NCBI GenBank assembly: GCA_922989275.2
Contig: OV277857.1
Span: 3,720,001-3,784,000, forward strand
DNA length: 64,000 nt
Reading direction: 5' to 3'
Origin: Gari tellinella
Taxonomy: Eukaryota; Mollusca; Bivalvia; Cardiida; Psammobiidae
The translations under genes and the position numbers were made by a program. The notes under the pieces were generated by a model, which searched no databases, was not told where the DNA came from, and worked only from the letters and a program-made list of their open reading frames with translations. Position 1 is the stretch's first letter. Each line of letters opens with the position of its first letter. Below are positions 57,701 to 59,589 of the stretch, in pieces.

Positions 57701-59589
57701 TTACCTCAATTCAAATCCTGAATAATTTTTAAATGATAGATAACTTGAGTTTCATAAATTCTTAATGCAGCACAAAAGTAATGCAGAAAGTTTCTTGTGG
57801 AATGTTCTGCTTTACGACCATATTTTGCCCTTTGTTGTCTTAATGCTGTATGTCTGTGTGTATGACACCTTGGTTACACTTTGTGTTTAGCGACATCTAT
57901 TTATGCTTTTCGGTGAATTACTAGGAAAAAGCAGTCGATTATCACTTGATAATTTCACTGTTTCAAGCAGTGGGATTATCGTCGTGCGTGCTTCTTTAAT
58001 GAATTTTCTCCGTAGGGCTCTCCAAGAATCAAAGTGGATCATGTCTTATGGTTTAATTCCGGCAGCATGATTTGTTGCGAACCACTCGATAGAAGAACAC
58101 ATAATGCAAGATCAGAAGTAAAGATGTAAATCAGATGACGTCAAAGCAATAAATCAGTGACGTCATTGTACGGCAACTGTCACAAAAGTGTTCGATATAA
58201 ACTTGGGGCTCAGCACAGTGTAAATAATGTACTTGCGCTCTCATTATTGTCAATCAATTTTGCCACTTGTGAAAATATAACGTCTGATGTTCACTCAATG
58301 TATTAAATTTTGATCTTACACTGAAAAAAAGAGTTATCCTCTATTTCTTTGTTTAGATTTGGGCACCAGTATGAGCATGGTTTAAAAACATTTTCTGATG
58401 TATTAACCCATTATTCCATGTATGTTTTCAGTATCGAAGACAGATGGTTTCTTAAAGAAGGTTGAAAGTAAAGCAGAATGCACCATTAGGCACATTCTAC
58501 TTTACTGTCAGCCTGCTTTAAGCTACTATCTACTAGGATATAGAAAGTATTTATTATACTGCATATTTACAGAGCTCCAGATAAGGGGGGTATTTCAAGA
58601 ATAATTTTTTTTATTTCTGCATTAAACCCTATGGTGTCGCTACTCATTAGAATCGTCTCTTTGAGACGATTCTAATGAGTAGTAACACCATAGGATTTGG
58701 TGCTGAAATAGGTGAGAAAATGTTGAATTTGTTGAGTTTACTCCCTCTGATCTGGAGCCCTGCTATTTATATATGTATTTACCATTAAGTGGATCTCTTT
58801 TCTTCAGTGTAGGAATACGTATAAAAATGGAGTAATGGGTTAAAGATTGACATTAAATTGTATCTGCATTGAATGACACACCTGGCGGTCTATTCTTTTT
58901 GAAGTAGGCAGCTTATTTAAGAAATAATAAATTCATACCAGTGTTTTATCGTGCAATCGAACACTGGTAGGAGTTGAGATGCGTAGTAATTTAATCACGA
59001 AGCCTAACCGAGTGGTTTAATTACAAGCATCTCAACGACTACCCGTGTTCGATTGTTAGATAAAACACTGATATTAATTTACTATTTCGATTCTAACACA
59101 TAATTTAACCTTAATATGCACCGAAGCAAAGGCGCTACATTTCTTGGCGTATGCATTTTCGAAGCCAAATGACGTCACGTTAGAACGTTTAGCGCGTGAG
59201 TGTTCTACTGAAAATTCGTACACTGATGCGTACCTTCTTCGCTTATATAGGGGTGTGGGCGAAGTGTGTTAGAATATTACATTGAACTCTAGCGCAGAGT
59301 ATACCGGGTACTCCTCATTTACAAACAGGGTATGTGTGAAAGGTACACGTTCACTCTGGTCCTACATCAAACAGTGTAGACCCTTATCAGAGGGCTCCTA
59401 AAATGACCCCCCTGATCTGTGTCTACACTGTTTGTCATTACCAATAATTTGTGCTTAAGAGTAAAAAATGGACTAGAATATATTAAAAATTGGAATTGTC
59501 CATTAAAATTTTCGGGAGTCACATGAGTAATGCTAAATTTGTCCTTTTATTTTCAGAGTGAGGAGTCTTCGGATCAAAGAAGTTACTAA
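14069..59589 (+). CDS. Giant multi-exon J-domain protein with coding tandem repeats (full gene span, 19 exons)
   Basis: Reading-frame phase closes across all 18 introns, giving about 2035 residues. Residues 8-66 form a J domain with HPD at 40-42, which predicts stimulation of an Hsp70 ATPase. Then come a poly-Asp tract (about 87-96), Lys/Glu-rich predicted helices to about 610, a UIM-like helix at about 590-606, a KDNERLG-type decapeptide array (about 764-1074), a PVKADQNPNF array (about 1469-1538), and RVYIPPHKR and two RRGGFGCPP motifs (about 1571, 1608 and 1700). A short basic/acidic C-terminal helix is followed by SSDQRSY. The start is the first ATG after an in-frame TAG at 14000. The final two exons rest on a non-canonical-strength donor. 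Partners and pathway are unknown: beyond the J domain I do not recognise the family. The RGG/PP motifs hint at RNA association, which is inference. Nearly every intron is packed with MITEs. Confidence 0.8.
14145..14590. other. Start of intron 1, no repeat family assigned
   Basis: AT-rich intronic sequence with no exon or clear MITE before the J-type element at 14591. Confidence 0.5.
14591..14846. repeat. J-type MITE carrying an A core
   Basis: CAGGGCTGCCATTTCTTC at the left and TTATGGCAGCCCTG at the right. The interior holds the full A palindrome GAAAGTAAAGCAGAATG and the A outer piece GGCTATGGGGTAAAGG. This shows either A inserted in J or exchange of cores. Confidence 0.75.
14950..15150 (+). 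repeat. SINE fragment
   Basis: Body CATCCAAAAGAACCTCAGAA and CTCTCTCTGGGGCATTCAAT, CAATTAGCCCACAGATGGCG match the SINE at 33525-33735. Confidence 0.5.
15168..15417 (+). repeat. A-type MITE, forward
   Basis: TTAACCCAGTACCCCATAAA start, core GAAAGTAAAGCAGAATATG palindrome and CTATGGGGCAAATGGTTAA end. Confidence 0.85.
15600..15925. repeat. Dispersed repeat with two ~150-bp tandem units
   Basis: TTGTCCAGAACATAACTT and CTTGTCCAGAGCATAACTT begin two units that each contain TTGACTTCAAACTC and GACCACAAGTGCAGTGCACA. The style resembles the interior of the H elements. Confidence 0.5.
16770..16925. repeat. G-type MITE fragment
   Basis: AAAACAGAAAAGTCTTTTAG against AGCTTTCTGTTTTACTTTA, followed by GTGGTCGTAATAGAGGGATT and TTTTACTGTAA, duplicated once. 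Confidence 0.5.
17130..17352. repeat. Minisatellite, ~36-37 bp unit
   Basis: Five to six copies built on AATGTAGACCCAGATCATAA and GATTGGATATGCT. Unit starts fall at about 17169, 17205, 17242, 17278 and 17315. Confidence 0.7.
17829..17976. repeat. E-type MITE, complete
   Basis: GGCTCCAAGGTTATAAAGC start and TTTATAACCTCAGAGCC end. The centre CAGATTTGAGCCTAGGCTCA is a perfect palindrome. Confidence 0.85.
18060..18314 (+). repeat. A-type MITE, forward
   Basis: TTAACTCATTACCCCATAAA start, perfect core GAAAGTAGAGCAGAATG, and CTATGGGGTAATGGGTTAA end. It finishes 58 bp before exon 2. Confidence 0.85.
18373..18425 (+). CDS. J-domain gene exon 2 (helix II and HPD)
   Basis: Encodes DEIVKAFKRLALQYHPDK, the classic helix II plus HPD loop that contacts Hsp70. 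Acceptor CTTTTTAG; donor AAG|GTTAGT, phase 0. Confidence 0.92.
18485..18755 (+). repeat. A-type MITE, forward, truncated right end
   Basis: TTAACCCGTTTCTGATTTCC start and core GAAAGTAAAGCAAAATGC. The right end grades into an N-type element. Confidence 0.65.
18753..18991 (+). repeat. N-type MITE
   Basis: AACCCTTTCAGCCCTGCAG start and TTTAGGGTTGAAAGGGTT end, with a CAGAGGGCTC/GAGCCCTCTG centre. Confidence 0.75.
19032..19098 (+). CDS. J-domain gene exon 3 (helix III)
   Basis: Encodes NPDDTAAARKFLEIGRALYH, matching J-domain helix III (FxxIxxAYxxL pattern). Acceptor TTTTTGTTGCAG; donor ATAC|GTAAGT, phase 1. Confidence 0.88.
19172..19435 (-). repeat. A-type MITE, reverse
   Basis: Core palindrome GAAAGTAAAGCAGAATGCACC is perfect over about 35 bp each side. 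It ends in a 13-base G run. Confidence 0.75.
19631..19822. repeat. D-type MITE
   Basis: CAGGGCTCCAGATAATAGGG start and TTATCTGGAACCCTG end. Central ATTAGAATCGTCTC palindrome. Confidence 0.8.
19840..20053 (-). repeat. A-type MITE, reverse, core half deleted
   Basis: TTTTACTCCATAGTCAGTTT start and TTATGGAGTAATGAGTTAA end. The palindrome is reduced (AATAAAGCAGCCTGC). Confidence 0.7.
20103..20251 (+). CDS. J-domain gene exon 4 (poly-Asp)
   Basis: Encodes CSSYVEHQIFSFVDEYIDDY, then ten consecutive Asp from a GAT/GAC microsatellite, then an acidic tail ending DDEE. Acceptor TATTTTCAG; donor GAG|GTAATA, phase 0. The triplet tract is likely length-variable. Confidence 0.88.
20271..20692. repeat. 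D-type MITE with internally triplicated palindrome
   Basis: CAGGGCTCCAGATAAGGGAG start and TTATCTGGAGCTCTG end. Three successive central modules built on CTCATTAGAATTGTCTC and AACACCATAGGGTTTAAT lie at about 20320-20400, 20420-20515 and 20540-20640. Confidence 0.8.
20898..21152 (-). repeat. A-type MITE, reverse, core with internal duplication
   Basis: TTAACCCATTACCCAATGG start and ATTAATGGGTTAA end. The core has a small duplication of CACATTCTG-like sequence. Confidence 0.8.
21150..21400 (+). repeat. C-type MITE
   Basis: TTAACCCTTTGAACCCTAG start, CAGGGAGGAAAGAGTTAA end, and a perfect AACAGTGAAGACC palindrome in the centre. Its left end abuts the A element. Confidence 0.85.
21426..21670 (+). 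repeat. B-type MITE, degenerate left end
   Basis: AAAACGCAAAGGAAACGC arm, core GGAGCCTGATCAGATGC..GCGTCTGATCTGGCTCC, and end TTTTCTCCCCTGTA. Confidence 0.7.
21737..21762. repeat. (CATA)n microsatellite
   Basis: Five to six tandem CATA units. Confidence 0.8.
21795..21965 (+). repeat. G-type MITE
   Basis: AAAGCAAGATGAACATAAAG against TTACATTCATCTTGCTTTA, then the G right part TCAATAAGCCTTC and GTGGTCGTAATAGAA. Confidence 0.65.
21985..22152. repeat. D-type MITE, left end lost
   Basis: TACTCATTAGAATCATCTC palindrome, ACACCATAGGATTGGGTGC and CTTATCTGGAGCCCTG end. Confidence 0.65.
22294..22470. repeat. J-type MITE carrying an A core
   Basis: CAGTGCTGCCATAAGTAAAT start and GGAATGGCAGCCCTG end, around a perfect A palindrome with the A inner flank ACCATCTGCTAGGATA. 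Confidence 0.75.
22521..22581 (+). CDS. J-domain gene exon 5
   Basis: Encodes AIDGYKRIFMEVLAKSVIKR, a predicted amphipathic helix. Acceptor TCTGTTTCAG; donor AGAA|GTAAGA, phase 1. Confidence 0.82.
22594..22775. repeat. F-type MITE, partial
   Basis: TACAGTGCTCCCTCTCTACA end begins 13 nt after the exon 5 donor. Contains the F half-palindrome GCAAACAGTTTGAAGCC. Confidence 0.6.
22829..23078 (+). repeat. A-type MITE, forward (CCCTTTCCCTTATAG variant)
   Basis: AACCCTTTCCCTTATAGAAG start, TTCATTTTATTCATCCGC arm and perfect core. This variant shows the empty-site sequence of the copy disrupted at 38609-43940. Confidence 0.8.
23085..23165. repeat. F-type MITE end fragment
   Basis: GGAACAGCGGCAAGCATTGT and GGAGGGAGCACCGTA, the F right-hand end. 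Confidence 0.5.
23200..23458 (-). repeat. K-type MITE, reverse copy
   Basis: TTATTTGACGGAATTTGATG through CAAGTACCTGTG is the reverse complement of 10513-10818. Left end truncated. Confidence 0.65.
23490..23716 (+). repeat. A-type MITE, forward
   Basis: TTAACCCTTTACTTCATAAA start, perfect core (GTGCCTAATGGCAC centre) and GTTGGGTAATGGGTTAA end. Confidence 0.8.
23950..24178 (-). repeat. A-type MITE, reverse, short core
   Basis: TTAACCCATAGCTTG start and ATGGGGTAATGGGTTAA end. The palindrome is shortened by deletion of the GCAGAATG arm on one side. Confidence 0.8.
24214..24293 (+). CDS. J-domain gene exon 6
   Basis: Split codon gives KYCSKKKRRQSTQEEEEEEK then FFYFLNK: a basic patch followed by an acidic run. 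Acceptor TATTGATAG; donor AAG|GTCAGT, phase 0. Confidence 0.82.
24315..24568 (+). repeat. A-type MITE, forward
   Basis: TTAACCCATTACCCCATAAA start 21 nt after the donor, perfect core, and CTATGGGGTAATGGGTTAA end. One of the least diverged copies. Confidence 0.9.
24585..24857 (-). repeat. A-type MITE, degenerate reverse
   Basis: CCATTACTTCATAGTC start, GAAAGTTAAGCTGAATGTGCC half core, CAGTGGAGGAACAAATTAAA arm and GGTATTTGGTTAA end. Confidence 0.6.
24896..25146 (+). repeat. B-type MITE, complete
   Basis: TACAGTGGAGAATCTGTTAT start, TTCTCCACTGTA end and perfect GACGCCGGGTTACCCGGCGTC centre. ORFs on both strands are repeat translations. Confidence 0.9.
25262..25668. repeat. Tandem array of E-type arm, 76-bp unit
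   Basis: Five units of exactly 76 bp. AAGGAATTGTAAAGAG-like starts fall at 25339, 25415, 25491, 25567 and 25643. Each unit carries GAGATTATTCTCAAGCATTT and TGATTGGTCAGATTT from one arm of the E element. Confidence 0.85.
25675..25735. repeat. Short tandem repeat, ~24-26 bp
   Basis: CTTGTGACATAAA/CTGGCCATC units like the array at 34348-34436. Confidence 0.5.
25938..26130. repeat. D-type MITE
   Basis: CAGAGCACCAGATAAGGGTA start and CTTATCTGGAGCCCTG end. Perfect GAATCGTCTCTTCGAGACG centre. Confidence 0.9.
26208..26294. repeat. E-type MITE, one arm and one end
   Basis: AGGTCCAAGGTTATAAAGCC joins directly to CTAGGCTCAAATCTGACC and ends in TTTATAATCTTGAACT. The left arm is deleted. Confidence 0.7.
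26382..26432 (+). CDS. J-domain gene exon 7
   Basis: Encodes KRREEDDDEDEFMTEED, highly acidic. Acceptor TTGTTTTCAG; donor GAT|GTGAGT, phase 0. Confidence 0.85.
26493..26664. repeat. D-type MITE, deleted centre
   Basis: CAGAGCAACAGATAAGGG start and CTTATTTGGAGCCCTG end. Half of the central palindrome is missing. Confidence 0.8.
26811..27064 (-). repeat. A-type MITE, reverse
   Basis: TTAACCCATTACCCCATAGT start, perfect core and TTATGGGGTAATGGGGTAA end. Confidence 0.88.
27269..27452. repeat. D-type MITE
   Basis: CAGGGCTTCAGATAAGGGG start and CTTATCTGGAGCC end. Centre diverged. Confidence 0.75.
27500..27660. repeat. F-type MITE, 5' part
   Basis: TACAGTGCTTCCTCTCTACA and CTTACAACGACCCTTGCCG, AATATTGTCTGCTTAAAAC. 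It is followed by a single stray unit of the 42-bp minisatellite at 27669-27711. Confidence 0.6.
28014..28205. repeat. D-type MITE, near-identical to 25938-26130
   Basis: CAGAGCACCAGATAAGGG start and TTATCTGGAGCCCTG end. Perfect TCTCTTCGAGA centre. Confidence 0.9.
28508..28945. repeat. 42-bp minisatellite ending at the exon 8 acceptor
   Basis: About ten units of ACTTGTTGTGTTT..GAAATGGTTAAGTGAAA, spaced 42 bp. The unit is a multiple of three and largely stop-free on both strands, which explains the shadow ORFs here. The last unit supplies the sequence immediately before TGATTGTAG. Confidence 0.9.
28950..29018 (+). CDS. J-domain gene exon 8
   Basis: Encodes LKRFHSYEEWKTEDNKRKKS and KKK, a basic helix. 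Acceptor TTTGATTGTAG; donor AAG|GTGAGT, phase 0. Confidence 0.82.
29030..29283 (+). repeat. A-type MITE, forward
   Basis: CCCCCATAAAAAACTTC start about 12 nt after the donor, core (GTGCCTTATTGGCAC) and CTATGGGGTAAAGGGTTGA end. Confidence 0.8.
29530..32170. repeat. Satellite-like tandem array, ~190-bp monomer, with higher-order repeat
   Basis: About 13-14 monomers sharing CATGGTTAAAGTTTTGGGGT, AGGAAGCTGATATTTGGAAT and ACCTTTTGTGGACTTAGG. The first two lie 167 bp apart and the rest about 185-195 bp. A block of five monomers from 29891 recurs from 31041 with the same diagnostic variants. Each monomer contains an approximately 64-codon antisense ORF, judged to be a by-product. Confidence 0.95.
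32350..32600 (+). repeat. A-type MITE, forward
   Basis: TTAACCCACTATTACCACAT start, core palindrome, and GTCATGGGGTAAAGGGTTAA end. A second partial right end follows to about 32648. Confidence 0.8.
32721..32813 (+). CDS. J-domain gene exon 9
   Basis: Encodes KKGSKLEKVPQTGRPVLTKK then QLQAEQRRREQ, predicted coiled coil. Acceptor TATTTCTAG; donor CAG|GTGATT, phase 0. Confidence 0.85.
32863..33077 (-). repeat. A-type MITE, reverse, core deleted
   Basis: TTAACCCATTACCCCATGG start and TTATGGGGTAATGGGTTAA end. The palindromic centre is mostly lost. Confidence 0.75.
33100..33520. repeat. Dispersed repeat with ~130-150-bp internal units
   Basis: GATCTTCACCAAACTT and TGCTGAAAATGTTAATTG recur at about 33190, 33350 and 33480, with TCAGAGTTATGGCCCTT-type ends. 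The style resembles the interior of H elements. Confidence 0.55.
33525..33765 (+). repeat. tRNA-derived SINE, 3' part with (AAAC)n tail
   Basis: B-box-like GCGAGTTCGATCCCCC, body CATCTAAAAGAACCAGAG, tail CAATTAGCCAATAGATGG followed by CAAACAAAC repeats. Shares its body with 14950-15150. Confidence 0.6.
33936..34024 (+). CDS. J-domain gene exon 10
   Basis: Encodes EMKMIGEELAKKYNTVSDKK then PSPAKTCVP. Acceptor TTTTTATAG; donor CCAA|GTAAGT, phase 2. Confidence 0.85.
34031..34252. repeat. D-type MITE beginning at the exon 10 donor
   Basis: CAGTTTAGATAAGAGGG start, 6 nt past the last exonic base. ATTAGAATTGTCTCGAAGAG centre and CTTATCTGAAGCGCTG end. Confidence 0.7.
34348..34436. repeat. 24-bp tandem repeat
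   Basis: Units CTGGCCATCTCTTGTGATGT plus TAAC at 34348, 34372, 34396 and 34420. The antisense ORF here is an artefact of the repeat. Confidence 0.85.
34462..34553 (+). repeat. G-type MITE, right half
   Basis: ACTGTCACCTTGCTTTAAGC, TTTTAGTGGTCGTAATAG and GTTTTACTGTA end, 17 nt before exon 11. Confidence 0.65.
34571..34736 (+). CDS. J-domain gene exon 11 (coiled coil)
   Basis: Encodes PKSFMATDAGILKEIQEQQE and KQIDKEKFEQRIKQIDAREK, with a KRRKRKEKRHV basic end. Predicted long coiled coil plus a nuclear-localisation-like basic cluster. Two overlapping donors (after H or after V) are possible, both in phase 0. Confidence 0.85.
34751..34948 (+). repeat. A-type MITE, forward, right half deleted
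   Basis: TTAACCAATTACCTCATAAA start and GAAAGTAAAGCAGAATGTGG. Truncated to GGCTATGGGGTAAAAGG and GGCTATGGGGTAACGGGTT ends in tandem. Confidence 0.75.
35056..35712 (+). repeat. H-type element (AGCTCACCTG), short copy
   Basis: AGCTCACCTGACATTGAG start, internal repeats (AACACTCTAGAAGCTACAAA, TAGGTCAAATC) and end GGTGAGCAATATAGAGCC then TTTTGTTTT. It finishes about 11 nt before exon 12. Confidence 0.7.
35724..35837 (+). CDS. J-domain gene exon 12
   Basis: Encodes KQRQLQLLDTQEAEQVPETE then AKVAFGKARIGQPLKQME. Acceptor TTTAAATTGTAG; donor GAG|GTAACA, phase 0. Confidence 0.83.
35876..37300 (+). repeat. A-type MITE split by an H insertion
   Basis: Left part TTAGCCCATTTTCCCATAGA and right part ATTATTCCTCCACTGAAG through the core to GGCTATGGGATGACAGG belong to one A copy. 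The H element 35907-37086 lies between them. Confidence 0.75.
35907..37086 (+). repeat. H-type element, nested in an A MITE
   Basis: 5' hairpin AGCTCACCTGGCACG/AGTGCCAAGGTGAGCT, TCCGTCG-rich stretch, internal ~300-bp modules (CTGAAACCACAGTACCC, GTCCTCTATCAAGATTG), and end CAGGTGAGCGATATTTAGG then hairpin GGCCCACATGGGCC and TCTTGTT. No ORF of note. Confidence 0.85.
37328..37558 (-). repeat. A-type MITE, reverse
   Basis: TTAACCCATTAACCCAAAGC start, core palindrome, and GTGGAGGAATAAAATTG arm. The right end abuts a D element. Confidence 0.75.
37559..37783. repeat. D-type MITE with duplicated left end
   Basis: CAGGGCTCCAGATAAGTACA occurs twice about 32 bp apart. TCTCTTCGAGACG centre, TTATCTGGAGCCCTG end. 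Confidence 0.85.
37893..38139 (+). repeat. C-type MITE
   Basis: TTTTGAACCCTAGTCCCGCA start, perfect AGAGGGCTCCGAAAGGAGCC centre, GGGAGGAAAGAGTTAA end. Confidence 0.85.
38140..38352 (+). repeat. N/C-type MITE, degenerate
   Basis: ACAAACAGTGTACCTATG, then a worn TGTATACCAAGATCA/TGATCAGGATCTGCA palindrome. Confidence 0.55.
38375..38608 (-). repeat. A-type MITE, reverse, diverged
   Basis: AACCTATTACAATAAGC start, core GAATGGGCTTCAAGACACATTC in diverged form, TTTTTTGGTAATGGATTAA end. Confidence 0.6.
39735..42088 (+). repeat. H-type element, long copy with nested repeats
   Basis: 5' hairpin AGCTCACCTGAGCCGA/AGGCTCAAGGTGAGCT, five CCGTCTGT units (39789-39832), internal H modules, nested B-like palindromes (40235-40312, 40612-40675) and A fragments (40730-40815, 41701-41870). 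Ends CAGGTGAGCGAATTAAGG, GGCCATGGCC, TCTTGTTT. Confidence 0.8.
41701..41870 (+). repeat. A-type MITE, left half
   Basis: TTAACCCATTACCCCATACA start to GAAAGTAAAGCAGAGTGCGC. Right half missing. Confidence 0.75.
42665..42830 (+). repeat. A-type MITE, core portion
   Basis: AAGAAATATTTTCTACACC, core GAAAGTAAAGCAGAATATG, and GTAATGGGTTAA end. Left end lost. Confidence 0.7.
42856..43022. repeat. D-type MITE, left end lost
   Basis: AAAACTAAAATCTTCATTTC, TCTCGAAGAGACGG centre, CTTATCTGGAACACTG end. It overlaps the inner side of the 5.1-kb element. Confidence 0.7.
43954..44292. repeat. F-type MITE with B-like core, complete
   Basis: TACAGCGCTCCCTTCCTAC start and GAGAGGGAGCGCTGTA end. Central palindrome GCTTGAATCCAGATCAGACG..GCGTCTGACCTGGATTTAAG. 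It ends 26 nt before exon 13. The 63-aa ORF inside is repeat. Confidence 0.85.
44319..44574 (+). CDS. J-domain gene exon 13
   Basis: Encodes FPSQPKLHNNPVRDKTSKSS, a Thr/Ser-rich linker, and KKSKNDPKLMEKHMKMYNDL. Disordered linker then predicted helix. Acceptor TATTTTTCAG; donor ACAG|GTATTG, phase 1. Confidence 0.86.
44604..44784. repeat. D-type MITE
   Basis: GAGCTCTAGATAAGGGGAG start, GAATCGTCTCTCTGAGACG centre, TTTCTAGAGCCCCTG end. Confidence 0.8.
44882..44979 (+). CDS. J-domain gene exon 14
   Basis: Encodes EQQLRQERNAQKKQQQMIHQ then EELDRLRGNQKLQ, a Gln/Arg-rich coiled coil. Acceptor TCTATTATAG; donor CAG|GTCAGT, phase 0. The last 33 bases and the donor are duplicated several times downstream. 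Confidence 0.85.
44945..45290 (+). repeat. Tandem duplications of the exon 14 3' end plus splice donor
   Basis: GATAGGCT..GGG-AAACAAAAACTTCAG followed by GTCAGT or GTGAGT recurs at about 45005-45034, 45056-45087, 45108-45139 and 45210-45243. The last copy extends further into the exon (CACCAGGAAGAGTTGGATAG) and is joined to TTAGCTCGCCTAGCAA, an H-type end. Pieces could act as alternative exon ends. Confidence 0.85.
45293..45983 (+). repeat. H-type element
   Basis: AGCTCACCTAGCAAGCAGTA start, modules with CTTTGAATTGCTGAAAATGC, and end CAGGTGAGCGATATCAGG, GGCCTTCAGGCC, TCTTGTTT. Confidence 0.75.
46296..46438 (+). CDS. J-domain gene exon 15
   Basis: Encodes LFSQPAKTSTIHESTVTKCS, RQELLQKHREMERRRNEEEE and EFICKGER. 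Coiled coil. Acceptor TGATCTTGCAG; donor AAAG|GTACAG, phase 2. Confidence 0.85.
46455..46704 (+). repeat. N-type MITE just after the exon 15 donor
   Basis: TTAACTCATTGAGCCCTAG start, TAGAGGGCTCCTGCAGGAGC centre, GGGGATAACGAGTTAA end. Confidence 0.8.
46710..46886. repeat. D-type MITE, diverged
   Basis: TGGCCTCCATATAAGAGG start, GATTAGAATTGTATAAGAG centre, GAGCTGGAGCTCTG end. Confidence 0.65.
47095..47172 (+). repeat. tRNA-like sequence (SINE head or tRNA pseudogene)
   Basis: A-box-like TAGCACAGTCAGTAGAG and B box GGTTCGAGACC at tRNA spacing, but the anticodon loop lacks U33, so a functional tRNA is unlikely. Confidence 0.5.
47173..48100. other. Intron 15 interior, unassigned
   Basis: AT-rich sequence without a recognised MITE or exon: the longest apparently repeat-free part of this gene's introns. 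Confidence 0.45.
48238..48332 (+). CDS. J-domain gene exon 16
   Basis: Encodes SVDGTKRKAWHGNVEPVKQA then TPVPARNQTRVF. Acceptor CTTGTCTTTAG; donor TTTG|GTGAGT, phase 1. Confidence 0.84.
48342..48483. repeat. E-type MITE, 10 nt after the exon 16 donor
   Basis: AGGGTCCAAGGTTATTAGG start, perfect AGATTTGAGCCTAGGCTC centre, ATAACCTTGGACCCAGG end. Confidence 0.88.
48482..48673. repeat. D-type MITE abutting the E element
   Basis: CAGGGCTCCAGATAAGAGTG start, TTAGAATTGTTGCACAGCGA centre, GTCTGTTGCCCTG end. Confidence 0.75.
48776..49132. repeat. F-type MITE with B-like core, complete
   Basis: TACAGTGCTCCCTCCCTACA start, AGAGAGGGAGCACTGTA end, central CTTGAATCCAGATCAGATG palindrome at 48965-49037. 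Confidence 0.85.
49163..49337 (+). CDS. J-domain gene exon 17 (UIM-like helix)
   Basis: Encodes AYNPMATQENIWRKRQVEME through EARMIQMAMKQSMHTAEQ. IxxAxxxSxxxxE resembles a ubiquitin-interacting motif but lacks the preceding acidic cluster. Acceptor GAATTCATAG; donor TCGG|GTAAGA, phase 2. Confidence 0.87.
49348..49471. repeat. E-type MITE, 10 nt after the exon 17 donor
   Basis: GGCTCTGAGGTTATAAAGC start and TTTATAACCTCGGAGCC end. One arm of the centre deleted. Confidence 0.82.
49500..49655 (+). repeat. A-type MITE, left half
   Basis: TTTTACTCTATAAATATGCC start, ATTCCTCCACTGAAGAAAAT, then truncated at the core. Confidence 0.65.
49658..49926 (-). repeat. A-type MITE, reverse, with second partial end
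   Basis: ACCCTTTACCACATAGCC start, perfect core, and GGTATGGGGTAATGGGTAAA end. Confidence 0.78.
50127..51520 (+). repeat. H-type element, full copy
   Basis: 5' hairpin AGCTCACCTGGCACG/GTGCCAAGGTGAGCT, TCCGTCCGTCC-rich stretch, four ~300-bp modules with AGAGCTTTGATATTTGGCAT and TCTAGGTCACAGGAGCT. Ends CAGGTGAGCGATATTTAGG, GGCCCGCATGGGCC, TCTTGTTT. Same subfamily as 35907-37086. Confidence 0.88.
52046..52298 (+). repeat. B-type MITE, complete
   Basis: TACAGTGGAGAATCTGTTAT start, GATTCTCCACTGTA end, perfect centre. Very similar to 24896-25146. Confidence 0.9.
52340..52495 (-). repeat. A-type MITE, reverse, right part
   Basis: GTGCATTCTGCTTTATGATC core half, TGGGGGGAATAAATTAAAGG, GTAGTAATGGGTTTACCC. 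Confidence 0.65.
52800..52950. repeat. E-type MITE, 28 nt before exon 18
   Basis: GGGTCCAAGGTTATAAAGC start, AGATTTGAGCCTAGGCTC centre, TTATAACCTTGGACCC end. Confidence 0.9.
52979..57218 (+). CDS. J-domain gene exon 18 (4.2-kb repeat exon)
   Basis: The frame is open from the acceptor (ATGATTTCAG) through 57218, continuing to TAA at 57225 if unspliced. Content in order: Ser/Asp/Glu-rich low-complexity; KDTKRLGEVN-type decapeptide repeats (53430-54360, with a perfect 30-nt array at 53820-53999); Gln/Asn/Ser-rich segment; PVKADQNPNF decapeptides (55549-55757); RVYIPPHKR; two RRGGFGCPP motifs; C-terminal RCRQRMDRNLAVMKMLEEMR helix. It contains no MITE. Donor CAA|GTTAGT is weak. The alternative is that this is the last exon, ending EQVS. 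Confidence 0.88.
53560..54000 (+). repeat. In-frame 30-bp coding tandem repeat (KDTKRLGEVN)
   Basis: Units read AGTGAACAAAGATACAAAGA plus a 10-nt tail ending in CTTGGTG. About six are nearly identical at 53820-53999, with older variants on both sides. Encodes charged decapeptides. The long antisense ORF here is a shadow. Confidence 0.95.
55549..55757 (+). repeat. In-frame 30-bp coding tandem repeat (PVKADQNPNF)
   Basis: Seven units of CCGGTCAAGGCAGACCAAAA plus CCCTAATTTC, nearly identical, so recently expanded. One unit is PVKAAQSPNF. Confidence 0.95.
57224..57474 (-). repeat. C-type MITE at the end of exon 18
   Basis: TTAACTCTTTCCTCCCTGAA start overlaps the in-frame TAA. AGAGGGCTCCTTTAGAAGCC centre, GGGGTCAAAGGGTTAA end. 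Confidence 0.85.
57483..57686. repeat. G-type MITE
   Basis: TACAGTAAAAACTCTATATT start, AAAGCAAGGTGACTGTTAAA core palindrome, GTGGTCGTCATAGAGAGGC and TTTACTGTA end. Confidence 0.8.
57690..58390. other. Intron 18 interior, unassigned
   Basis: No exon or MITE recognised in this stretch of the last intron. Confidence 0.4.
58393..58850 (-). repeat. A-type MITE split by a D MITE
   Basis: TTAACCCATTATTCCATG start and core GAAAGTAAAGCAGAATGCACC. A D element is at 58570-58762, then the A right arm CAGTGTAGGAATACG and GGAGTAATGGGTTAA. Confidence 0.8.
58570..58762. repeat. D-type MITE nested in an A MITE
   Basis: CAGAGCTCCAGATAAGGGGG start, GAATCGTCTCTTTGAGACG centre, TGATCTGGAGCCCTG end. Confidence 0.88.
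58935..59082. repeat. Long inverted repeat (CAGTGTTTTATCGT arms)
   Basis: CCAGTGTTTTATCGTGCAAT..GAGTTGAGATGC on the left pairs with GCATCTCAACGA..GATAAAACACTGA on the right around TTTAATCACGAAGCC. No coding content. Confidence 0.65.
59305..59530 (+). repeat. N-type MITE, diverged ends
   Basis: AAACAGTGTAGACCC/GTGTCTACACTGTTTG palindrome around CAGAGGGCTCC. Confidence 0.65.
59557..59589 (+). CDS. J-domain gene exon 19 (terminal coding exon)
   Basis: Encodes SEESSDQRSY then TAA. Good acceptor CCTTTTATTTTCAG, and phase 0 matches exon 18. The alternative is that it is non-coding and exon 18 is terminal. Confidence 0.6.
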   Translation, partial: SEESSDQRSY

